Assembly (NCBI RefSeq): GCF_017743865.1
Contig: NZ_JAGHRJ010000001.1
Location: forward strand, 620,001 to 684,000
Direction of reading: 5' to 3'
Source of the DNA: Labrenzia sp. R4_2
GTDB taxonomy: Bacteria > Pseudomonadota > Alphaproteobacteria > Rhizobiales > Stappiaceae
Length of the DNA stretch: 64,000 nucleotides
Shown piece after piece: positions 1 through 9,491 of this stretch. The notes beneath the pieces were generated by a model. That model did not search any database, had not been told where the DNA came from, and was given only the letters and a program-made list of their open reading frames with translations. Position 1 is the first letter of the stretch, and every line of letters begins with the position of its first letter. Made by a program: the position numbers and the translations under genes.

Positions 1-332
1 ATCAGCAGCAAGCTGCGGCCCAGCCGGAAGCTGTGGAACCTGAAAACACCAGCCTGGACGACATGGGTCTTGTCCTGACGTCCAAGGCAGATGCGGGCCT
101 GGAAGGCAGTGGCGTCCTGATCGCCGACATTGATCCGGACAGTCCGGCCGCTGAGAAGCGCCTCAGCCGCGGTGATGTGATCCTTGAAGTTGCCGGCATG
201 CCGGTCAACTCGCCGGAAGACGTCATCAAGGCGGTGAAGAAGGCGGAAGAAGATGGCCGCAAGGCAGTCTTGTTCCGGGTCGAAAGCAACGACAACACCC
301 GGTTTGTGGCTCTGCCCATGAACCTGGCCTGA
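1..332 (+). CDS. degP: Do/HtrA family periplasmic serine protease, C-terminal fragment
   Basis: The reading frame is open from the window edge (in frame from base 3) and stops at 330-332, so only about 110 C-terminal residues are visible. They form a PDZ domain: a GVLIADIDPDSPAAE strand-loop, then the RGDVILEVAGMPV turn typical of the second PDZ domain of DegP/HtrA proteases, after a Gln/Ala/Glu-rich linker. The trypsin-like catalytic domain must lie upstream, outside the window. In the family the PDZ domains bind misfolded envelope proteins and control oligomer assembly in the periplasm. The response regulator, sensor kinase and glnE that follow are on the same strand, which suggests an envelope-stress context. 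The family is well supported; the exact paralogue (DegP, DegQ or MucD type) cannot be told from this piece. Confidence 0.85.
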   Translation, partial: QQQAAAQPEAVEPENTSLDDMGLVLTSKADAGLEGSGVLIADIDPDSPAAEKRLSRGDVILEVAGMPVNSPEDVIKAVKKAEEDGRKAVLFRVESNDNTRFVALPMNLA

Positions 333-337
333 TCAGG

Positions 338-354
338 GCCGGTCCTGCACCGGC
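338..354. other. Short hairpin after the HtrA gene
   Basis: GCCGGT and ACCGGC form a 6-bp stem around a 5-nt loop, six bases after the protease stop codon. There is no T-run, so it may be an mRNA-end stabiliser or an attenuator before the response regulator gene rather than an intrinsic terminator. Confidence 0.35.
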
Positions 355-493
355 ATCTGAGAGCAAGACCGGTCTGCCCTCTGCCCCCAACCCCGACGGG
401 CCGGTCTTGCGAATTGATGGCTGGCAACAGTGTTCACATCCGCATTGTTGCCAGCCCTTTTCTTTATCCTCTCACTCGCGGTAAAAGAGAGCC

Positions 494-1180
494 ATGTTGC
501 AGATTCTTGTGATTGAAGACGACCACGAAGCAGCCAACTACCTTGCCAAGGGATTGAGCGAGCTTGGTCACAGGGCGGACAAGGCGGACGACGGTGAGAC
601 CGGTCTGCAAATGGCGCTTGATCGCGACTACGACATCTTGATCGTCGATCGCATGTTGCCAAAACGCGATGGCCTCGCCGTGATCGAAGAACTGCGGAAA
701 AGCGGCAATCACACGCCGGTCCTGATCCTGTCAGCGCTCGGTCAGGTTGATGACCGCGTCACCGGCTTGAAGGCCGGTGGGGATGATTATCTGCCAAAAC
801 CGTATGCTTTCACAGAATTGCAGGCGCGCGTCGAAGCGTTGGCACGGCGTCCGAAGTCTGCCAGCCAGGTGGAGACCACCTACACGGTCGGTGACCTGAC
901 GCTGGACCGTATGGCCCACTCCTGCCGCCGCGGTGACATGGAAATCCCGCTACAGCCACGCGAGTTCCGTTTGCTGGAATATCTGATGCAGCACGCGGGC
1001 CAAGTTGTGACCCGGACAATGCTTCTGGAGAATGTCTGGGAGTATCACTTCGATCCTCAGACCAATGTCATCGACGTCCACATTTCGCGTCTGCGCGGCA
1101 AGATCGACAAAGGGTTCGACGTCCCGCTGCTCCACACGATCCGCGGTGCCGGATACACCATCCGTGACACGGCTCACTAG
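494..1180 (+). CDS. OmpR/PhoB-family response regulator
   Basis: This 228-residue protein has a receiver domain (about residues 1-115) with the acidic pair E8-D9-D10, a phospho-acceptor Asp near residue 52 in the DILIVDRMLP strand, and Lys near 102 in DDYLPKPY. A winged-helix DNA-binding domain of OmpR type follows (about 130-225), with the recognition-helix pattern VIDVHISRLRGKID and the ending LLHTIRGAGYTI. It starts 161 bp after the protease stop, with an AGAGAG stretch just before the ATG. Its partner kinase overlaps its 3' end, so the two should form one two-component system. The stimulus is not visible in the sequence. Linkage to an HtrA protease suggests, but does not prove, an envelope signal. 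Confidence 0.93.
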   Translation: MLQILVIEDDHEAANYLAKGLSELGHRADKADDGETGLQMALDRDYDILIVDRMLPKRDGLAVIEELRKSGNHTPVLILSALGQVDDRVTGLKAGGDDYLPKPYAFTELQARVEALARRPKSASQVETTYTVGDLTLDRMAHSCRRGDMEIPLQPREFRLLEYLMQHAGQVVTRTMLLENVWEYHFDPQTNVIDVHISRLRGKIDKGFDVPLLHTIRGAGYTIRDTAH

Positions 1181-2621
1181 GTTTACCCGGACAACAGCAT
1201 TCAAGCTGTCACTGCTTTATATCGCAGTGTTCACGCTGTTGTCGGGTTTCCTGCTTGTCTACATTTCCGAAAATACAGACCACCTGATGTCGGAACAGGT
1301 GGTTCAGACCATCGACGCCGAGCTCAAGGGCTTGTCGGATATCTATGTTCGCGGCGGTGTGCGCGATCTGGTGGAGACCATTGACCGGCGGTCGCGCCAT
1401 CCAGACGCCAGCCTCTACCTTCTTGTTGATTTTGCTGGCAACGCCCTGGTTGGCAACATCGCCCGCCTTCCAACCACTGTTCTGGAAGAGGCCGACGGCG
1501 GTATCCGCCGGGTTCACTACACTCGCTTAGGCCAGGACAGCCCGGACACGCAACGCCAGGCAATGGTCCGGACCTTTGAGCTGCGCGGCGGATTTCGTCT
1601 GCTGGTCGGTCGTGACCTTGGCGAACAACTTCGGTTTTCTCACCTTCTCGGCAATGCACTTCGCCTTTGGCTGATCGTTGTCGTCGCTATGGGGGCGATC
1701 ACATGGCTTTTTGTCAGCCGGCGCGTGATGAAGCGGATCGACGAGATCACCGACACCAGCCGGACGATCATGACCGGCGATCTGACCGGACGATTGCCGA
1801 TTGCCGGCAATGACGATGAGTTTGACCGGTTGGCCGTCAGCTTGAACACGATGCTCGACCGGATCGAGCTTCTGATGCGGTCCATGAAGGATGTGACCGA
1901 CAACATCGCCCATGATCTTAAGACGCCGCTCACCCGCTTGCAGACCCGCGTGGAGACAGCCTTGCGCCAAGCGGAGGGGCAGAACTGCTACAAAGAGGCC
2001 CTTGAAGAAACGCTCAGTGAAACTGACCACTTGCTGAGGATCTTCAACGCACTTTTGCGGATTGCCCGGATCGAATCCATGGCGCCTGGAGAGGTCATGG
2101 AGCGGACTGATATCAACAACCTTGTCAATGAAGTCTCCGAGCTCTACGAGCCGCTGGTTGAAGATGAAGGGGGCGTGTTGGAGACCCAAGTGTCCGATGG
2201 TCTGGAAGCCATCTGCCAAAAAGATCTGGTGTTTCAGGGGCTGGTCAACCTGATCGAGAATGCCCTGAAATACGGACGCCCGAAGGATGGAGAGTTCCGG
2301 ATCAGGATTTCTGCTGAAGAGCATGAGGGCCGTGTGGTGTTGAGTGTCTCCGACACAGGTCCCGGAATCCCGGAAAAGGATCAGGATCGGGTCAAAGACC
2401 GGTTTGTCCGTCTTGATGAAAGCCGCTCGGAGCCCGGAACTGGTTTGGGATTGAGCTTGGTCAAGGCCGTTGCCCGCTTGCATGGTGGAGAGTTGCAGCT
2501 CACAAATGGGGACCCGGGCCTTGTCGCCCGGATCGATCTTACCCGGGCCAAACCGGGAAGCAGCGGGAGCAGCAATGGGCACGGCGGAAAATCAGACGGG
2601 GCAGATCCAAAACCGGAATGA
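1164..2621 (+). CDS. Membrane sensor histidine kinase, partner of the OmpR-type regulator
   Basis: The likely start is the GTG at 1164, overlapping the response regulator by 17 bases and giving 485 residues. The reading frame is open further upstream, but only inside the regulator gene, where it is a shadow. Order of parts: first membrane helix (KLSLLYIAVFTLLSGFLLVY), periplasmic sensor of about 120 residues, second helix (LRLWLIVVVAMGAITWLFV), HAMP segment, HisKA domain with the phospho-acceptor in NIAHDLKTPLTRL, and HATPase domain with the N box (NLIENALKYG), G1 box (DTGPGIP) and G2 box (GTGLGLSLV). It should autophosphorylate and pass phosphate to the regulator at 494-1180. The tail is Gly/Ser-rich and overlaps the start proposed for glnE, so the three genes are probably co-transcribed. 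Confidence 0.9.
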   Translation: MTRLTRFTRTTAFKLSLLYIAVFTLLSGFLLVYISENTDHLMSEQVVQTIDAELKGLSDIYVRGGVRDLVETIDRRSRHPDASLYLLVDFAGNALVGNIARLPTTVLEEADGGIRRVHYTRLGQDSPDTQRQAMVRTFELRGGFRLLVGRDLGEQLRFSHLLGNALRLWLIVVVAMGAITWLFVSRRVMKRIDEITDTSRTIMTGDLTGRLPIAGNDDEFDRLAVSLNTMLDRIELLMRSMKDVTDNIAHDLKTPLTRLQTRVETALRQAEGQNCYKEALEETLSETDHLLRIFNALLRIARIESMAPGEVMERTDINNLVNEVSELYEPLVEDEGGVLETQVSDGLEAICQKDLVFQGLVNLIENALKYGRPKDGEFRIRISAEEHEGRVVLSVSDTGPGIPEKDQDRVKDRFVRLDESRSEPGTGLGLSLVKAVARLHGGELQLTNGDPGLVARIDLTRAKPGSSGSSNGHGGKSDGADPKPE

Positions 2622-5586
2622 GCCGGGGCAAGACCAGCCGCTTATGGCGCGGATTTCGATCATTCCGCCCGTTGCAGACCCTGATCACGCGCAGCTTTTC
2701 CTGAACGATATCCTTGCCCAGCCCGAGGCCGGCGCAGATGTCAAAGCGCTGCTTGAGGACAAGCCCGATCTCGCGCGGCTGCTGCTTGGCGTCATTGGAA
2801 ACTCGCCGTATTTGCGAGACCTGATGACGGCCAATGCCGCACGATTGCTGAGCATCCTCACCGATTCACCTGAACGACGGCTCGCAGACTTGCTGGAAAC
2901 AGCGCAGGAAACGACCGCCGAAGACGAGGCGGGGATCACGCGGGCGCTTCGCCTGTTGAAACAGGATCTGGCCTTGACGCTGGGACTGGCTGACATCGGC
3001 GGCGCCATAGATCTTGATCAGGTCACCCATGCACTTGCAGGCTTTGCAGATGCAGCGCTGACCGCATCGATTCGGTTCTGCCTCAATGACTTGACCCGCC
3101 GCGGCAAGTTTGAGCCTAAGGATCCGGAGAAACCGGAGATCGACTCAGGCCTGATTGTGCTCGCCATGGGCAAACATGGTGCAAATGAGCTGAACTACTC
3201 CTCCGACATTGACCTTATTGTGCTGTACGAGCCGGACAAGGCGCCAATGGCTGGATCCGCCGAGGCCCCGGTAGAGTTTGTGCGGCTGACCCGGCGTCTT
3301 GTGAAAATCATGCAGGACCGGACGGCGGATGGGTACGTGTTCCGCACCGATTTGCGTTTACGGCCGGACCCAGGTGCCACACCGCTCGCCATGTCGGTTC
3401 CCGCAGCTCTTGTCTATTACGAGTCGCTTGGTCAAAACTGGGAGCGCGCGGCGCTTATCAAGGCGCGGCCCTGTGCTGGCGATATTCCGGCTGGCGAGGC
3501 GTTTTTGAAGGAAATCGTGCCATTCATCTGGCGCAAGTATCTCGACTTTGCAGCGATTGCCGACGTGCAATCGATCAAGCGCCAGATCCACATGCACAAG
3601 GGCCATGGCGCAATTGCGGTTGCTGGTCACAACGTCAAACTTGGCCGTGGCGGCATTCGCGAGGTCGAGTTCTTTGTTCAGACCCAACAGTTGATCGCCG
3701 GGGGGCGCAATCCGGAACTGCGCGGCCGCCGGACTCTCGATATGTTGCAAGGGCTGACCCAGGCCGACTGGATCCGCCCAAAGGCACGGGATGAACTCAC
3801 CAGCGCCTACCGGTTTTTAAGAACCGTCGAACACCGCATCCAGATGCTCAATGACGAGCAGACCCAGCTTTTGCCCAAAGATATCGAAGGTTTGACCCGG
3901 ATCGCGTCCTTGATGGGATACGAAACGCTGGATGGCTTCAAGACGGATCTGCTTGGTCATTTCCAGAACGTTCAGCATCACTATGCAGAGCTGTTTGAAG
4001 ATGAGCCAGGGCTCTCGTCCGAGACAGGCAACCTGGTGTTCACAGGGGATGATCACGACCCGGACACGCTGGAAACCCTGTCGAAGCTTGGTTTCCAGCA
4101 ACCAGCTGAAGCAGCTGCAATCGTCAAGGCGTGGCATTTCGGACGGTATCCGTGTACCCGCTCGACAAAGGCCCGCGAACGTCTGACAGAGATGCATCCG
4201 GCGCTTTTGAACGCGCTGGCAGCCACGGACAACGCAGACGCAGCGCTCCGCGCTTTTGACAGTTTCATGGCCAAACTGCCAGCCGGGGTGCAGCTGTTCT
4301 CACTTCTGCGCTCCAATCCGCAACTCCTCACGCTGCTCGCGACAACCATGGGCGCGGCGCCGCGGATGGCGGACACGGTGTCCAAACGGGTGCATGTCTT
4401 GGACGCGGTTCTGGATCCGGCATTTTTTGGTGCCATGCCAAGTGTTGACGAGTTCCGCTCCGGATTGGACCGGACACTGTCACAGTCGCAGTTCTATGAA
4501 GAGGCTCTTGATCGGGCCCGCATCTTCGCGCAGGAGCAGCAGTTCCTCATCGGTCTGCGATTGATTTCCGACACGCTATCTGCGGACCGGGTCGGTTTTG
4601 CGCTCGCTCGTCTTGCTGAGGTCGTGGTCGACCGGATCATGACGCAAGTAATCGCCCATGTTGGCGAGACCCATGGAACCGTGCCTGGCGGGGAGGTGGC
4701 TGTTCTTGCCATGGGCAAGCTCGGCGGTCGAGAAATGACTGCGGCTTCTGATCTGGACCTGATCCTGCTTTATGAAGCTCCTGAGGACGTCAAACAGTCT
4801 GACGGAAAACGGCCGCTTGCCATCAGCCAGTATTACACGCGCCTGACCCAGCGGCTGGTCACGGCCTTATCCGCGCCAACAGCAGAAGGGTCCCTCTACG
4901 AAGTTGATTTCCGCCTGCGCCCGTCCGGCAATGCGGGACCGCTTGCCACCAATCTGGACGGCTTCATTGCCTATCAGGAAAAGGATGCCTGGACCTGGGA
5001 ACACATGGCTTTGACACGAGGGCGGGTGATCGCGTCGACGTCCGATGCTTTCAGGCAAAAGATCCAGGATAGCATTTGCGGGACATTGGTTCAGCCGAGA
5101 GACCTGAAAAGCCTGGCCGATGATGTCCGCTCGATGCGGGCGAAAATTGAAAAGGAAAAAGGAACCAAGGACATCTGGGACTTGAAACAGGTCGCCGGCG
5201 GTCTGGTCGATATTGAGTTCATCGCACAGTTCCTGCAGCTCGCAAATGCACATGAGAGCCGAAGTGTTCTGGCTCAAGGAACCGAACAGGCTTTGGAGAA
5301 CTTGCGGGACAGCGGCTTTCTGGAAAGTGGAGATGCCGGAAACCTTCTGGAGGCCTTGCGGCTCTATCACCGCCTGACCCAGGTCCTGCGGTTGGCTTTG
5401 TCTGGAAAATTTGTTCCAGATGATGCCCCACGCGGTGTGCTCGATCTATTGCTTCAGGCTTCGGGCAGTCCGGCTTTTGAGCGCCTTGAGGCTGAGTTGA
5501 ATGAGATGCAGCAAGGTGTCCGGGCCATCTTTGAACGGCTCGTTGGCCCGGTCGAAATCATCGAGGCCGCGCCAACATCGCAGTAA
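2575..5586 (+). CDS. glnE: Bifunctional glutamine synthetase adenylyltransferase/deadenylase
   Basis: GlnE adds AMP to, and removes it from, glutamine synthetase in response to PII protein, tuning ammonia assimilation in the cytoplasm. Two nucleotidyltransferase half-domains are plain. The N-terminal, adenylyl-removing half has GKHGANELNYSSDIDLIVLY near residue 199, and the C-terminal, adenylylating half has GKLGGREMTAASDLDLILLY near 714; both keep the metal-binding D-x-D. With the ATG at 2575 the protein has 1003 residues, close to the usual 950-1000. That ATG has GGGAG five bases upstream but overlaps the kinase by 47 bases; the next candidate, ATG 2644 (MARISIIPP), lies after the kinase stop but has no good ribosome site. 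Placement behind a two-component system is common in Hyphomicrobiales, although no functional link is known to me. Confidence 0.95.
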   Translation: MGTAENQTGQIQNRNEPGQDQPLMARISIIPPVADPDHAQLFLNDILAQPEAGADVKALLEDKPDLARLLLGVIGNSPYLRDLMTANAARLLSILTDSPERRLADLLETAQETTAEDEAGITRALRLLKQDLALTLGLADIGGAIDLDQVTHALAGFADAALTASIRFCLNDLTRRGKFEPKDPEKPEIDSGLIVLAMGKHGANELNYSSDIDLIVLYEPDKAPMAGSAEAPVEFVRLTRRLVKIMQDRTADGYVFRTDLRLRPDPGATPLAMSVPAALVYYESLGQNWERAALIKARPCAGDIPAGEAFLKEIVPFIWRKYLDFAAIADVQSIKRQIHMHKGHGAIAVAGHNVKLGRGGIREVEFFVQTQQLIAGGRNPELRGRRTLDMLQGLTQADWIRPKARDELTSAYRFLRTVEHRIQMLNDEQTQLLPKDIEGLTRIASLMGYETLDGFKTDLLGHFQNVQHHYAELFEDEPGLSSETGNLVFTGDDHDPDTLETLSKLGFQQPAEAAAIVKAWHFGRYPCTRSTKARERLTEMHPALLNALAATDNADAALRAFDSFMAKLPAGVQLFSLLRSNPQLLTLLATTMGAAPRMADTVSKRVHVLDAVLDPAFFGAMPSVDEFRSGLDRTLSQSQFYEEALDRARIFAQEQQFLIGLRLISDTLSADRVGFALARLAEVVVDRIMTQVIAHVGETHGTVPGGEVAVLAMGKLGGREMTAASDLDLILLYEAPEDVKQSDGKRPLAISQYYTRLTQRLVTALSAPTAEGSLYEVDFRLRPSGNAGPLATNLDGFIAYQEKDAWTWEHMALTRGRVIASTSDAFRQKIQDSICGTLVQPRDLKSLADDVRSMRAKIEKEKGTKDIWDLKQVAGGLVDIEFIAQFLQLANAHESRSVLAQGTEQALENLRDSGFLESGDAGNLLEALRLYHRLTQVLRLALSGKFVPDDAPRGVLDLLLQASGSPAFERLEAELNEMQQGVRAIFERLVGPVEIIEAAPTSQ

Positions 5587-5592
5587 GTAAAT

Positions 5593-5643
5593 GCCCCTTT
5601 GCCGTGATCGCTGGTCATAGGCCGCGCTCAAAGGCAAAGGGGC
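5593..5643. terminator. Inverted repeat between convergent glnE and the 49-aa gene
   Basis: GCCCCTTTGCC (5593-5603) and GGCAAAGGGGC (5633-5643) are perfectly complementary over 11 bp around a 29-nt loop. It fills the gap between two convergent stop codons, where a bidirectional transcription end is expected. There is no long T-run, so it may act as a 3'-end stabilising hairpin or with Rho. Confidence 0.5.
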
Positions 5644-5653
5644 CGAAATATGT

Positions 5654-5803
5654 TTATCCGCGGCCAGCGTTCATGCCGCCGTCGTGTTCCTGACCGAAGA
5701 AAGTGCCGCCCAACTGTCCGCCGGTGCTCGAGTTATCCGCGACTTTCCTGATGCGCTCGGCTTCTTTTTTGATTTCAGCTTCGCGTTTTTCACGGTCTGT
5801 CAT
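5654..5803 (-). CDS. Small charged protein, 49 aa, under a putative EcfG promoter
   Basis: A 49-codon frame is read on the minus strand. The N-terminal half is a strongly charged helix (MTDREKREAEIKKEAERIRK); the C-terminal half is Gly/Ser-rich and ends near FFGQEHDGGMNAGRG. Two adjacent ATGs exist (5806 and 5803). AGGAG ends five bases before the second but only two before the first, so 5803 is the better start. Independent support comes from an EcfG-type promoter ending about 32 bases upstream and from a shared hairpin with convergent glnE. I do not recognise a named family. Small hydrophilic proteins of this kind are common in the alphaproteobacterial general stress regulon, so a stress role is a reasonable inference. 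Confidence 0.75.
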   Translation of the reverse strand: MTDREKREAEIKKEAERIRKVADNSSTGGQLGGTFFGQEHDGGMNAGRG

Positions 5804-5834
5804 CATGTCTCCTTTCAGTTTCATGAACGAAATA

Positions 5835-5859
5835 AACGCGCGAAGCCGAACTTCGTTCC
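5835..5859 (-). promoter_or_regulatory. EcfG-type general stress promoter (GGAAC-N16-CGTT)
   Basis: On the minus strand GGAAC (5859-5855) is followed by exactly 16 bases and then CGTT (5838-5835), matching the known consensus of the alphaproteobacterial general stress sigma factor EcfG, GGAAC-N16/17-CGTT. Transcription would begin near 5828, leaving a leader of about 25 bases with AGGAG before the 49-aa gene. The position relative to a real ribosome site makes chance less likely. The gap to the divergent hydrolase also holds an imperfect inverted repeat at 5889-5925 (TTAAGTG / CACTTAA core). Confidence 0.7.
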
Positions 5860-6033
5860 AAAAAAAATTCAGGATGTGGCCTGTAGATGCCTTTAAGTGG
5901 TGGTTTCAACTGGTGCACTTAAGGCTTGTTTGCATGCGCGCGCTCGTGTAGGGACAGCATCGTCCGGCGGCCTCAGTCTCAGCGCGCATTTAAAAAATTG
6001 CGCGACCCATTTGTATTTCCCGGAGTATTTCAA

Positions 6034-6918
6034 TTGACTTTCCCGACATCTGACGCGATCCGCAATCCGGAACGCACAGCGAAGCTTTCTTTGCAAAACG
6101 GGCGCAGACTGGCCTGGTCCGAGTGGGGGCCGGAAACCGGGCAGCCAGTTCTATTCATCTCAGGGGCCGGAACTGCTGGGTCGCTTGGCTTTGGTGCTGA
6201 CTGTCTCGATGAACTGAACATTCGCCTGATCGCTCCCGACCGGCCGGGCCTTGGCGGTTCTGACCCGGACCCCGGCAAAACCCTGCAAAGTGTGGCTGAT
6301 GATTTCGGCGACCTGATAGAACATCTCGGCGCAGGTGCAATCCCTGTTGCCGCCGTCTCGCAGGGCGTACCCTTTTCACTGGTGCTTGCGGCCGGTGGGC
6401 CGGTCAGCCGGCTGGCAGTGGTCTCCGGGCAGGACGAACTGTCCCGGCCGGAGTTCTTCTGTCGCCTGCCTGACCAGCTTCAGCAGATGGTGCGGGATGC
6501 CAAGCACAATCCCGATGCATTGATTGCCATGCTCGAAGGCTTTGCCGATCCGGATAGCTTTCTGGAGTTCATCATCTCAACGAGCTCCGAGTTGGATCAG
6601 GCGGTCTATTCGTCCGAACCGTTTCACTCGGCCTTCAAATCCGCTCTGGAACGCGGGTTTGCGCAAGGGCCGACCGGCTACGCCCTTGATACGGTTGCCG
6701 CGATGGGACCATGGGCATTCAATTGGGATGCAATCACCTGTCCGGTGGATCTCTGGTACGGCGGCAAGGATGCAAGCCCGGTGCACTCGCCTGATGGCGG
6801 AGCGCTGATGGCATCCCGCCTCAAGCACGCGAACCGGCATTTCTTTGAGGACGAGGGCGGGTCACTGCTCTGGACGCGATCACGGGACATTCTGACTTCA
6901 TTGGTTGGGAAAGCCTGA
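6034..6918 (+). CDS. Alpha/beta hydrolase
   Basis: I place the start at TTG 6034, with GGAG eight bases upstream; the frame is open to 5926, but that part has no family character. The 294-residue product has the alpha/beta-hydrolase core: the oxyanion strand VLFISGAGTAGS, the loop LIAPDRPGLGGSDPDPG, a nucleophile-elbow-like VAAVSQGVPFSLVLAAGG and a late acidic segment DLWYGGKDASPVHSPDGG, where the catalytic Asp is expected. The elbow reads V-S-Q-G, a G-x-S-x-G variant in which the first Gly is replaced by Ala; Ser remains as nucleophile. There is no signal peptide, so it should act in the cytoplasm. Substrate unknown; esterase, haloperoxidase-like or lactonase activities all fit the fold. Confidence 0.8.
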   Translation: MTFPTSDAIRNPERTAKLSLQNGRRLAWSEWGPETGQPVLFISGAGTAGSLGFGADCLDELNIRLIAPDRPGLGGSDPDPGKTLQSVADDFGDLIEHLGAGAIPVAAVSQGVPFSLVLAAGGPVSRLAVVSGQDELSRPEFFCRLPDQLQQMVRDAKHNPDALIAMLEGFADPDSFLEFIISTSSELDQAVYSSEPFHSAFKSALERGFAQGPTGYALDTVAAMGPWAFNWDAITCPVDLWYGGKDASPVHSPDGGALMASRLKHANRHFFEDEGGSLLWTRSRDILTSLVGKA

Positions 6919-6964
6919 CAACCATTCACGCTTTCCTGTCAGAGGCGCCATCTGAAAAAGGGGC

Positions 6965-7002
6965 AAAAAAACATCCCAAGCGTGACGCCTGGGATGTTTT
7001 TT
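6965..7002. terminator. Bidirectional intrinsic terminator
   Basis: ACATCCCA (6971-6978) pairs with TGGGATGT (6990-6997), flanked by an A-run on the left and T6 on the right, so both strands carry a stem followed by T residues. It separates the convergent hydrolase gene and the chemoreceptor gene and should end both transcripts. Confidence 0.9.
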
Positions 7003-7043
7003 GACTGTCGGTATGGCGACACGCGCCTTGAGCACGACGCGGT

Positions 7044-9491
7044 TTACGCTGCGGCGACATCGTCCAGAAACCGGTCAACAGCCAGCTTCAAGGCCTCGGT
7101 CTTGGTGTTCAGATCATCCGATGCGGTCACAACTTCGCCGGCCGAGGCATTGGTCCGGGTCACCGCCTCGGTCAGTTCCGTGACGTTGTCCGTCACCACC
7201 TGTGTACCTTCAGAGGTTTGCTGGATGTTCCGGGAGATCTCGGAGGTGGCTGAACCTTGTTGTTCAACTGCGGCCGCAATCGCGCTGGTGTAGCTGTTGA
7301 CCTCGTCCATGGTCTCGGTGATCGAGCCGATGGCATCGGCGGACTCCTGGGTCGCAATCTGGATCGCGGCAATTTGCGAAGAGATTTCTTCAGTCGCTTT
7401 CGACGTCTGTGTCGCCAGTTCTTTGACCTCGGCGGCGACAACGGCAAAACCTTTGCCCGCTTCTCCGGCTCGTGCCGCCTCGATGGTGGCGTTGAGCGCG
7501 AGCAGATTGGTCTGCTCAGCGATCGCTTGGATGAGAGTGACCACCTCGCCAATCTTGGATGCAGAGGCCGACAAGCCTTCAACCTTTTGATTTGTGGTCC
7601 GGGTGCCTTCGGTTGCCTCGGCAACCACTTGAGTTGTGCGGGAAACCTGCGCAGTGATTTCGCCGATGGATGCGGCCAGTTCCTCTGCTGCTGAAGCAAC
7701 TGTCTGGACGTTTTGTGCTGCATTGCTGGAGGCTGTCAGTGTTTTGTTGGCGCTCGACGCACTGTCCTGGGCAATCCCTGTGAGGTTTTGTGCCGTCTGG
7801 TCGAGCGTTTCAGCCGTTGCTCCGACAGATCCCAGAAGATCCTGTGCCGTTGTGCGGAAGTCGTTGATCAAGGTGTCGATCTGTTGCTGGCGGCTTTGCC
7901 GCGCTATTTGGTCTGCTTCCTGATCCGCCCGAAGGCGCGCGCGCTCCTGTGCGTTCGTTTTAAAAACTTCGACGGTCCGGCTCATTTCACCGATTTCATC
8001 CAGGCGGTCGGTATCCGGGATCTCCATATCGCGTTCGCCGCCCGCTAGACGCGCCATCACCTGAGTGAGGGAGCCGATCGGCCGTGTAATGGCAAGGCTC
8101 AAGCCATAGGCCAGAAGAAAGCCGGCACTGATTGCGACGGCGAGCGCGACGCCGATTTGATACAGCGCGTTTTGGCTCGCAGCGCGTGTCAGTGTGGACT
8201 GACCGGCTGCAATTGCCGTGATTTCGGATCCGACGTCATTGGACAAGGACTGCATTTGTGCCAGAAGCGTGTCCCGCTCTGCCTTCGCCGTTACGATTTC
8301 ATCGAAGGCATCAGCGAAAGCCAGCGTCGCATCGCGAACCGAAGAAATACTGTCATTGGCTTCCGGAATGGTCTCGCCGGCCTCCTTCATGGCTGCGGAG
8401 ATTGTTTGAAGCTCATCCGCTACCTCGCGGATTTCGTCTGCGGTAACAGAGCCAAGGCCGGTCGCAAACTCAACAGTCCCCGCCCGGGTCGTTGTCGTGG
8501 ACTGTGCGAGGGCGATCGCTTGCCGGCTGATGCCTGCCAGTGCGGCCAGTCGTGATTGGTTTTCGGTGGCTTTTTCCAGTTCCTCACCGAAGGTTTCGTA
8601 GATTGCAATCCGCGCATTCAAACTGCCGTCCTGAAGGACGGTAACGAGGTCAGCGACGGTCTTTTTCTTGCCTGCCCGATTGAAGAGATTGGTTTCCCCA
8701 AGCAGGTCTGAAAGTGCGACAGGGAAGGCCCTTGCACTGTCAGCGAGCAGTTTGGTGTCGTCCGGTTTCAGTGTTGCAAGGCTCGCAGTTTCCAAACGTT
8801 CTGCGGCTGCAATCATCTTCGAAATGCCGTCATTGATTTCAGCCATCATGCCATCTGTCAGGTCTTTGGCCTTGTACTGACCGCCGTGGCCAAACCGCGG
8901 CGCCAGGGATTTGGCCTGTGTTTCCACTTCTGCAGCCGCAATCCCGTAGAGGCGCGCGGCGTCTTGTGTGGCCTTGGCGACTTGAGCTGCAGCAACAGCG
9001 GACTGTTGTTCCTTGGTGACTGCTTCGCCGATAAGATGCGTCAAGTTCGAAAGCTTCGAGCTCGTCGACATTACAGTCTCAAGCGCTGTGGACTTTGAAG
9101 ACATTGCAGAGGTGAGGCGTCCGAACGTCTCCTTCAGTTCCTCCACTTTCTGTCTGGCCGAACCCAACTTGTCTGCTGCCGGCGTCCCGTCCGTAACAAC
9201 TTTGCGCAAGGGCAAAACCAGCTCACGAAGGTCATCCAGCCTCTGTGTCGCTTCGTCCGCGTTTCGCGAGCTCGGTTCCTTGAGGTAGGCTTCTCGCGCA
9301 TTGGCTGCTTGGTTTAGGCCGGCCATTGCTGCTGAGGTCCTGTCCGACACCTGTGTTCTTTCTGCCAATCCAAGTATGGCGACAGTAGCAACGCCTCCAA
9401 CAAGCAAAGTAAGAATCAAAATTGCTACAAATCCACTCCATACCTTGTATGAAAATTTCAAATTACTGAACAACCTGGCAAGAAACATCAT
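7044..9491 (-). CDS. Methyl-accepting chemotaxis protein
   Basis: This 815-residue receptor has a first membrane helix near residues 15-38, a long, Ala/Glu-rich all-helical sensor region (about 40-435) resembling helical bimodular (HBM) ligand domains, a second helix (about 440-462), HAMP (about 465-520) and a cytoplasmic signalling coiled coil. The kinase-contact tip is unmistakable: [19 protein letters not shown] near 655-675. A periplasmic ligand changes CheA activity through CheW; methylation at Glu/Gln sites adapts the response. Two ATGs lie in tandem (9491, 9488); ribosome site weak. It is a single-gene unit ended by the terminator at 6965-7002, and no che genes are near, so it feeds a pathway encoded elsewhere. 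The ligand cannot be told. Confidence 0.93.
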   Translation of the reverse strand: MMFLARLFSNLKFSYKVWSGFVAILILTLLVGGVATVAILGLAERTQVSDRTSAAMAGLNQAANAREAYLKEPSSRNADEATQRLDDLRELVLPLRKVVTDGTPAADKLGSARQKVEELKETFGRLTSAMSSKSTALETVMSTSSKLSNLTHLIGEAVTKEQQSAVAAAQVAKATQDAARLYGIAAAEVETQAKSLAPRFGHGGQYKAKDLTDGMMAEINDGISKMIAAAERLETASLATLKPDDTKLLADSARAFPVALSDLLGETNLFNRAGKKKTVADLVTVLQDGSLNARIAIYETFGEELEKATENQSRLAALAGISRQAIALAQSTTTTRAGTVEFATGLGSVTADEIREVADELQTISAAMKEAGETIPEANDSISSVRDATLAFADAFDEIVTAKAERDTLLAQMQSLSNDVGSEITAIAAGQSTLTRAASQNALYQIGVALAVAISAGFLLAYGLSLAITRPIGSLTQVMARLAGGERDMEIPDTDRLDEIGEMSRTVEVFKTNAQERARLRADQEADQIARQSRQQQIDTLINDFRTTAQDLLGSVGATAETLDQTAQNLTGIAQDSASSANKTLTASSNAAQNVQTVASAAEELAASIGEITAQVSRTTQVVAEATEGTRTTNQKVEGLSASASKIGEVVTLIQAIAEQTNLLALNATIEAARAGEAGKGFAVVAAEVKELATQTSKATEEISSQIAAIQIATQESADAIGSITETMDEVNSYTSAIAAAVEQQGSATSEISRNIQQTSEGTQVVTDNVTELTEAVTRTNASAGEVVTASDDLNTKTEALKLAVDRFLDDVAAA

